DNA of 46,841 nt, from assembly GCA_016711105.1 (NCBI GenBank), contig JADJTO010000015.1:1-46841 (forward strand), in the 5' to 3' direction. Shown in pieces: positions 42,387 to 46,841 of this stretch (position 1 is the first letter of the stretch; the number at the start of each line of letters is the position of its first letter). Made by a program: the position numbers and the translations under genes. Source of the stretch: Micropruina sp. GTDB lineage: Bacteria; Actinomycetota; Actinomycetes; Propionibacteriales; Propionibacteriaceae. Below the pieces are notes generated by a model, which saw nothing but the letters and a program-made list of their open reading frames with translations, was not told where the DNA came from and made no database searches.

Positions 42387-43101
42387 ATGTCGGCGGAGCG
42401 GGAACGGGTGCATCGCGAGGTCGTCTCCTTCGTCCGCCGCAGTGCCCGGATGAACCCGAGCCAACTCAAAGCTTGGGAGGCGCATCAGGACTGGGTGATC
42501 CGACTGCCGACCCGAGGTAGCTCCACGTCCGTGGCTGCCAGCGCCGAGGTCGACTGGACGGGCACCTTCGGACGTTGCGCGCCACTCACCGTGGAGATCG
42601 GATCCGGCACCGGAGAGGCCTTGGTCCCGATCGCCGCAGCCCACCCCGACCGTGACTTCCTGGCCTTTCGAGGTGTTCGAGCCCGCGGTTGCCAGCACGC
42701 TGTCCCGGATCGCTCGCGCCGAGCTGAGCAACGTCCGGGTGGTGGTCGCCAACGGTGCTGAAGGGCTGGCGGTGCTGTTCGGTCCCGGCGCCATCGACGA
42801 GCTGTGGATGTTCTTTCCCGACCCGTGGCACAAGGCCCGACACCACAAACGCCGCCTGGTCGGGCCCGCTTTCGCTGACCTGGTGGCCGACCGGCTCGCC
42901 CCGGGAGGGGTGTGGCGACTGGCCACCGACTGGGCGGACTATGCCTTGTGGATGCGCCAGGTCCTTGATCCGCACCCGCTGCTGCAGAACCCAGCGGCCG
43001 GGTGGGCGCCGCGCTGGCCTGAGCGAGTAGCCACCAAGTATGAACGGCGAGGCCTCCACGCCGGCCGCCCGATCTACGACCTCACCTACCGGAGGCTCTG
43101 A
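42387..43101 (+). CDS. trmB: tRNA (guanine-N7-)-methyltransferase (one-base insertion in the read)
   Basis: TrmB methylates N7 of G46 in tRNA. The N-terminal frame has TVEIGSGTGEALVPIAAAHP (SAM motif I). The second frame has ELWMFFPDPWHKARHHKRRL, the TrmB hallmark, and WRLATDWADYALWM. At 42669-42670 the sequence reads TTTCGAG; without the C, DFLAFEVFEPAVAS is continuous and the protein has 237 residues. A -10-like TAAGGT ends seven bases before the ATG at 42387. It directly abuts truA (TGA then ATG). Confidence 0.92.
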
Positions 43102-43911
43102 ATGCGACTGCGTTTGGACATCTCCTACGACGGTCAGGACTTTCACGGTTGGGCCGGCCAGCCGGGGCTGCGCACCGTCCAGGGTGAGCTGGAGACCTGG
43201 ATCCAACGGGTGCTGCGACTGGCGGAGGCTCCCGCGCTGGTCTGCGCCGGACGCACCGACGCCGGCGTGCACGCCCGCGGCCAGGTGGCCCACCTTGATC
43301 TCCCCGACGACTCCCAGGCCGATCAGGTGGCCGCCGAGCTCCACCGCCGGCTCCGCTTGGCGCTGCCGGAGGATGTCGCGGTCAACGCCGTCCGCCCTGC
43401 TCCGGACGGTTTCGACGCTCGCTTCTCCGCCGTGTGGCGCCGTTACGTCTACCGCTTGACCGACGACGTGGTGGATCCGTTGGCCCGACGCACCATCGCC
43501 CGGGTCCGTGATCGGGTGGACGTCGAGGAACTCCAGCGCGCCGCTCAACTCCTCCTCGGGTTGCAGAACTTCGCCGCGTTCTGCCGCCATCGCGAGGGCG
43601 CGACGACGATTCGGCAGCTACTCGAGCTTGAGGCCGTCCGCGCCCCCTCCGGTCCGGTGGAGATCACCGTCCGAGCCGATGCGTTCTGCCATTCGATGGT
43701 CCGCTCGCTGGTGGGCGCGCTGGTCGCTGTCGGAACCGGCCAGCGCGACACAGATTGGCTGGTCGAACTGCTGCGACGCCGCGTCCGAGCAGGCGAGATC
43801 AACGTGATGCCGGCCCACGGCCTGGTGCTGGAGGAAGTGGGCTACCCCGCCGACGACCAACTGGCGCAGCGGGCTGCGCAAGCACGCAGCACCCGGACGA
43901 TGGAGGCATGA
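43102..43911 (+). CDS. truA: tRNA pseudouridine(38-40) synthase
   Basis: A 269-residue TruA, which makes pseudouridine at positions 38-40 of the tRNA anticodon arm. Signatures: DISYDGQDFHGWAGQPGLRT, the catalytic Asp in CAGRTDAGVHARGQV, FDARFSAVWRRYVYRL, NFAAFCRH and FCHSMVRSLVGALVAVG. GGAGG precedes the ATG, which follows trmB without a gap. Confidence 0.96.
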   Translation: MRLRLDISYDGQDFHGWAGQPGLRTVQGELETWIQRVLRLAEAPALVCAGRTDAGVHARGQVAHLDLPDDSQADQVAAELHRRLRLALPEDVAVNAVRPAPDGFDARFSAVWRRYVYRLTDDVVDPLARRTIARVRDRVDVEELQRAAQLLLGLQNFAAFCRHREGATTIRQLLELEAVRAPSGPVEITVRADAFCHSMVRSLVGALVAVGTGQRDTDWLVELLRRRVRAGEINVMPAHGLVLEEVGYPADDQLAQRAAQARSTRTMEA

Positions 43912-44507
43912 TGGGCGCGCATTACTTCACCACCCCGAGGGGCCCGGAGCGGCGCCGCACGCTCAAGGTGCACTTCTGGGACACCGACTGGGAGTTCGTC
44001 GGCGCCGCGGGGGTCTTTTCCGGCAGCAGCCTCGATCAGGGAACCGCCGTCCTGCTGCGGGAGTCGACTCCGCCCGCCCAGGCAACACGGCTGCTGGACC
44101 TGGGCTGTGGCTACGGAGTGATTGCCGTCGGCCTGGCTGTCGCCTGCCCTGGTGCCGTGGTCGATGCCGTGGACGTGAACGATCGGGCCCTGACCTTGAC
44201 CGCTGAGAACGCCGCCACCAACGGGGTGGGTGATCGGGTCCGGCCGGTGCGTCCCGAGCAGGTCGAGCCGACCCTCCTGTACGACGAGATCTGGTCGAAT
44301 CCACCGATCCGGATCGGCAAAGAGGCCCTGCACGAGCTGCTGCTGACCTGGCTGCCGCGACTCCGTCCGGGCGGGGTCGCCCGGCTGGTGGTCAGCCGAA
44401 ACCTGGGAGCGGACTCGCTGCAGCGCTGGCTGACCGAGGTTGGCTACCGCTGCGAACGGCTGGCCAGCGCCAAGGGCTTCCGGGTGTTCGCCGTCTCCGC
44501 CTCCTGA
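43911..44507 (+). CDS. RsmC-like class I SAM-dependent methyltransferase
   Basis: A 198-residue protein consisting of one methyltransferase domain. It has LLDLGCGYGVIAVGLA (SAM motif I), DVNDRALTLTAENA and the catalytic-type EIWSNPPIRIGK, which fits the MTS/RsmC family of 16S rRNA or related methyltransferases. The exact target is unknown. The ATG at 43911 is chosen because GGAGG lies four bases upstream; another ATG overlaps it three bases earlier. It overlaps the truA stop. Confidence 0.85.
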   Translation: MGAHYFTTPRGPERRRTLKVHFWDTDWEFVGAAGVFSGSSLDQGTAVLLRESTPPAQATRLLDLGCGYGVIAVGLAVACPGAVVDAVDVNDRALTLTAENAATNGVGDRVRPVRPEQVEPTLLYDEIWSNPPIRIGKEALHELLLTWLPRLRPGGVARLVVSRNLGADSLQRWLTEVGYRCERLASAKGFRVFAVSAS

Positions 44508-44601
44508 TTCATCGCACGGATGTATTTGGTCCCCGACACCGCCTAGGCTGAGGTCTGTGCCGCCTCGGAAGCGCTGGGGCTGCAGCAACAAAGGAGTGCA
44601 C

Positions 44602-45072
44602 ATGAGTGAGAGCGGCAATTTCTTCGAGAAGCTGGTCGACAAGGCCAAGGACTTGGGCGAGCACGTCAAGGACTTCGCTTCCGACGCCACGGAGAAGGTG
44701 ACCGAATTCGCCTCGGAGGCCACTGAGAAGGTCACCGAGTTCGCCTCGGAAGCCACCGAGAAGGTCACCGAGTTCGCCTCGGAAGCCTCGGGCAAGGTGG
44801 CCGACTTCGCCCAGGACGCCACCGGAAACATCGAGACCTTCGCCGAGGGTGCGCTCGCCAAGGGCAAGGAAGCCTTCGAGGACATCAAGGACAAGCTGGA
44901 CGGCGACCCCGACCCGGTCGCTGACCTGCAGGACGCCGCGGCCGACGCCGGCGAGGCCGTCCAGGAGGCCGGCGAGAAGGTTGCCGACGCGGCTGGGGAC
45001 GCAGCCGACGCCGCCGGTCGTGCGGTCGAAGAGGTCAAGGACGCCGCGGCCCAGGAGTCGGAGAACCTCTGA
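44602..45072 (+). CDS. Amphipathic 11-residue-repeat protein (LEA/apolipoprotein-like)
   Basis: A 156-residue, highly charged helical protein with no signal peptide. Residues 24-89 consist of six consecutive 11-residue units, the central ones nearly identical (EFASEATEKVT), and the remainder is Ala/Asp/Glu-rich and helical. The 11-residue period is typical of LEA proteins, apolipoproteins and synuclein-like helices, which lie on membranes or protect proteins. No enzyme motif is present. The start has AAAGGAG upstream. A strong terminator follows, so it is a single unit. Function unknown. Confidence 0.8.
   Translation: MSESGNFFEKLVDKAKDLGEHVKDFASDATEKVTEFASEATEKVTEFASEATEKVTEFASEASGKVADFAQDATGNIETFAEGALAKGKEAFEDIKDKLDGDPDPVADLQDAAADAGEAVQEAGEKVADAAGDAADAAGRAVEEVKDAAAQESENL
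44671..44868 (+). repeat. Six 33-bp tandem units coding 11-residue repeats
   Basis: Six in-frame units of 33 bases; units two and three are almost identical at the base level (AGAAGGTCACCGAGTTCGC recurs). The nucleotide identity suggests recent unit duplication. Unit number may vary between strains. Confidence 0.85.
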
Positions 45073-45105
45073 GTGAGGCAGCGGCTTTGACCTGAGGAAC
45101 TCCGG

Positions 45106-45140
45106 ACGGGGGCATTCGCTACGGCGATTGCCCCCGTTTT
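45106..45140 (+). terminator. Rho-independent terminator after the repeat protein
   Basis: ACGGGGGCA at 45106-45114 pairs perfectly with TGCCCCCGT at 45129-45137, a nine-bp stem with a 14-base loop followed by TTT. It ends the 11-residue-repeat transcript and insulates the riboswitch that follows. Confidence 0.85.
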
Positions 45141-45149
45141 CTGCGTGGT

Positions 45150-45285
45150 GCAGGCGGGTCAAGCAGACCCCGGGGCATGCACTAGGGTCAGCAGTGCTGA
45201 ACCCTGCAGGGGAACCCGGTGTGATTCCGGGACTGACCCGCAACCGTGATGCTCGCCTTCGGGCGGGTGAAGTCGGAATGCCTGC
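45150..45285 (+). promoter_or_regulatory. Cobalamin riboswitch
   Basis: The B12-box core is clear: GGGGAACCCGGTGTGATTCC at 45209-45228, then GACTGACCCGCAACCGTGA at 45231-45249, matching the consensus (GGGAANNNGGTG...TCCNNNGCTG-CCCGCAACTGT) closely. A closing P1 helix can be formed by GCAGGC (45150-45155) and GCCTGC (45280-45285), and GGGT...ACCC near 45185-45204 forms an inner hairpin. It lies on the plus strand, 100 bases ahead of a surface-protein gene, which it presumably represses when adenosyl- or methylcobalamin is abundant. Confidence 0.93.
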
Positions 45286-45331
45286 TTGGTTCGGGCTCGT
45301 CAACACGCCGTCGAGGTCCACGGGGTACGAG

Positions 45332-45382
45332 CCGGGAGTCACCTTTCCCGGATCACCCAGTGTCCGCATTGAAAGGACTCCC
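45332..45382 (+). promoter_or_regulatory. Possible expression platform: helix masking the ribosome binding site
   Basis: GGGAGTC at 45334-45340 is exactly complementary to GACTCCC at 45376-45382, which overlaps the Shine-Dalgarno (AAAGGA at 45372-45377) and reaches the base before the ATG. The same left arm can form a rival hairpin, CCGGGA (45332-45337) with TCCCGG (45346-45351). Two exclusive pairings suggest translational control. The fold was judged by eye only. Confidence 0.5.
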
Positions 45383-46653
45383 ATGCCAGGAGTGAAAGGT
45401 CTTGCAGCGGTCGGGCTTGCCGCCGCAAGCGCTCTGTTGTTCTTCGTCCCCCCCGTCTCGGCCCGCGCGGTCGCCAACAACGCCGTCGCCACGGCGAAGG
45501 CCGCTGCCTACCTGGCGGCCCAGATCCAGACCGACCATGTCGTCTCCAGCTGGGGCGACGTCGGCGCCACAGCCGACGTGGTATTGGCCCTGGCCGCCGC
45601 ACGCGACAACCAGTACGACGACGAGATCAGCGCCATGGTCGCCTACCTGAAGACCAACGCCGCCGACTACACCAACGGCAGCCCCGAGGCCGCTGCCAAA
45701 CTGGCGATCGTGGCCGCGACGGTCGGCGCCGATGCGGGCAACTTCGGCGGGGTTGACCTGATCGCCGCGGTCGAGGCCGGGATCGCAACGGACGGCACCT
45801 TCGGCGGGTGGGCCGGCCCCTTCGCTCAGGGTTTCGGCGTGCTGGCCCTGGCGCGCAACGGCGAGACCGTGCCCCAGAACATGATCGATTGGCTGCTTGA
45901 TTCCGACTTCCGCAACGCCGACGGTGGGTACGCGTTCAGCGAGACCGACCCCAGCGATGGGGACTCCAGCGGCATGGCCCTGCTGGCGCTGAAAGCCCTG
46001 CCAAACCCCTCGTGCGAGGCGATCACCGCGATCATCGAGGTCAAGGAATGGTCGGCCGAGAACCAGGAGACCGCCGGTTATTGGGCGGGATACTCCCCGT
46101 GAACACCACTGGCGTGCTCGGCTCGGCTCTGCAGTCGGCCGGTACGACCGAGACGACGGCGCTCACCTGGATGGTCGGTCAGCAGCAGGCCGACGGCGGC
46201 CTCCCGGCCAGCCTCAACGGGACCACCTCGGACCTGATGGCAACGACCCAAGGCATCTTCCTCTTGGCCGGCACCAGCTACCTGGACGATCCGGAGCTCT
46301 CCGAGGGCCCTGATGTCACCGCTCTGCCCACCTCGTGCGCCACCTCGACCTCCACAGCGACCTCCTCGACCAGCACAGCGACCTCCACGACGAGCACCAG
46401 CAGTTCATCAACGAGCAGCACCAGCTCGTCTGCCAGCACGTCCGCGTCGTCGACGAGCACCCGGACGGCTTCGGGTTCCACGACGGCATCGGCGGTCGGC
46501 GCCAACGGCACGACACCGAGCCGCACAGTCGGGAGCACTGGGGTGTTGCCGCAGACCGGCACTGACGCGAACCCGATGCTGGCCGTCGGCGCGGTCGTCC
46601 TGATCACCGCCGGATCGGGGCTGTTGATCGCCAGCCGAAGGCGCAAGCCGTGA
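45383..46653 (+). CDS. LPQTG-anchored alpha/alpha-barrel surface protein, transcobalamin-like (one-base deletion in the read)
   Basis: A 423-residue exported protein. It has a signal peptide to about residue 28. A domain of about 290 residues built of alpha-hairpin repeats of the prenyltransferase/squalene oxidase/transcobalamin type follows (ATADVVLALAAARD; NADGGYAFSETDPSDGDSSG; QQQADGGLPASLNG). A Ser/Thr stalk of about 70 residues precedes a C-terminal sortase signal (LPQTG, hydrophobic helix, ending RRRKP). The frame breaks near 46092, where YSPVNTTGV needs one more G. The GAAAGGA ribosome site precedes the ATG. Control by a cobalamin riboswitch and the fold suggest it binds cobalamin at the cell surface. 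Vitamin binding is an inference. Confidence 0.8.
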
Positions 46654-46841
46654 TCCGAGCAATATTGCGCCTGCTGCTGGCAGTGACCTTGGCCACGTCG
46701 GCCACGTTGGTCGCGCCGGTAGCCAAGTCACTGGCCGCGACCTGTTCGGGAGTCTGGGTGGTGATCGACTACGGAGCGCTGGGTGGGACGTCCACCCGCT
46801 GCGCCACCGGGTTCTCCAGTGGAAGCACCGCCCTGAGTAGC
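46650..46841 (+). CDS. Secreted DUF4430-like protein, transcobalamin beta-domain-like (cut by window end)
   Basis: A GTG start at 46650 overlaps the previous stop (GTGA). The 64 visible codons give a signal peptide (VIRAILRLLLAVTLATSATL...) and then CSGVWVVIDYGALGG, followed by CATGFSSGSTALSS. A cysteine, a strand with VVIDYG and then a second cysteine before a Ser/Thr turn resemble the start of DUF4430, the beta domain that closes over cobalamin in human transcobalamin and intrinsic factor. The rest is outside the window, so the assignment is tentative. It is cotranscribed with the alpha-barrel gene. Confidence 0.6.
   Translation, partial: MIRAILRLLLAVTLATSATLVAPVAKSLAATCSGVWVVIDYGALGGTSTRCATGFSSGSTALSS

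Noticed and set aside
44671..44868. Regular 33-bp repeats considered as a CRISPR array
   Set aside because: The units are contiguous, have no unique spacers, stay in frame and encode helical repeats; no cas genes are nearby.
46330..46480. Ser/Thr codon repeats considered as a simple-sequence repeat
   Set aside because: They form the Ser/Thr stalk of the LPQTG surface protein, and the codon pattern is expected for a cell-wall spacer.

Overview
The window is high-GC actinobacterial chromosome. Gene order follows the conserved actinobacterial block trmB/truA - rplM-rpsI-glmM - coaA - glmS-acpS-nnr - tsaE-tsaB-rimI-tsaD - groES-groEL - guaB-guaB3, here with accessory genes between its parts. The HrcA/CIRCE-controlled groESL with a His-rich GroEL tail, the GNAT-TsaE fusion, the MptB-type mannosyltransferases and the B12 riboswitch with an LPXTG protein point, by inference, to a Propionibacteriaceae-like organism. 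No tRNA, rRNA or CRISPR array was seen.

Layout. 0-1 kb: a gene end, transposase debris and a small, possibly secreted protein. 1.2-3.9 kb: guaB3 and guaB (purine synthesis). 4.0-9.2 kb: an epimerase-like gene and a translationally coupled cassette of a glycosyltransferase-PqqD fusion plus two tandem MptB-like mannosyltransferases. 9.3-11.4 kb: groESL with two CIRCE operators around its promoter. 11.4-15.3 kb: DCC protein, GH13 glycosidase, MOSC protein, THUMP-like methyltransferase and a small membrane protein. 15.3-18.5 kb: a four-gene operon of an Lgt-like membrane protein, a Pro-rich membrane protein, a Tes/MJ0619-like radical SAM enzyme and a small membrane protein. 18.6-23.1 kb: mmuM, NUDIX and the t6A genes tsaD-rimI-tsaB-(GNAT)tsaE. 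23.2-26.4 kb: mannitol PTS and mannitol-1-phosphate dehydrogenase. 26.4-31.7 kb: nnr, acpS, glmS, coaA and a GNAT. 31.7-35.3 kb: lipoprotein, a visibly less GC-rich secreted/cytosolic gene pair and a secreted deacetylase. 35.4-45.1 kb: glmM, rpsI, rplM, asparaginase, EF-G-like GTPase, pterin dehydratase-VOC fusion, YccF, trmB, truA, an RsmC-like methyltransferase and an 11-residue-repeat protein. 45.15-46.84 kb: a cobalamin riboswitch followed by an LPQTG surface protein resembling the alpha-barrel half of transcobalamin/intrinsic factor, then the start of a secreted protein resembling the beta-domain half; the window ends inside it.

The two most interesting systems are (i) the riboswitch-controlled, apparently two-gene bacterial analogue of a transcobalamin and (ii) the radical SAM/Lgt-like operon, which looks like an undescribed lipid-modifying pathway.

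An important caveat is that at least eleven otherwise intact genes, including essential ones (guaB, tsaD, acpS), are each interrupted by one-base indels, mostly in short G/C runs. In every case adding or removing one base restores a normal-length protein. This pattern looks like residual sequencing or assembly error rather than gene decay, so these genes are annotated over their full span.
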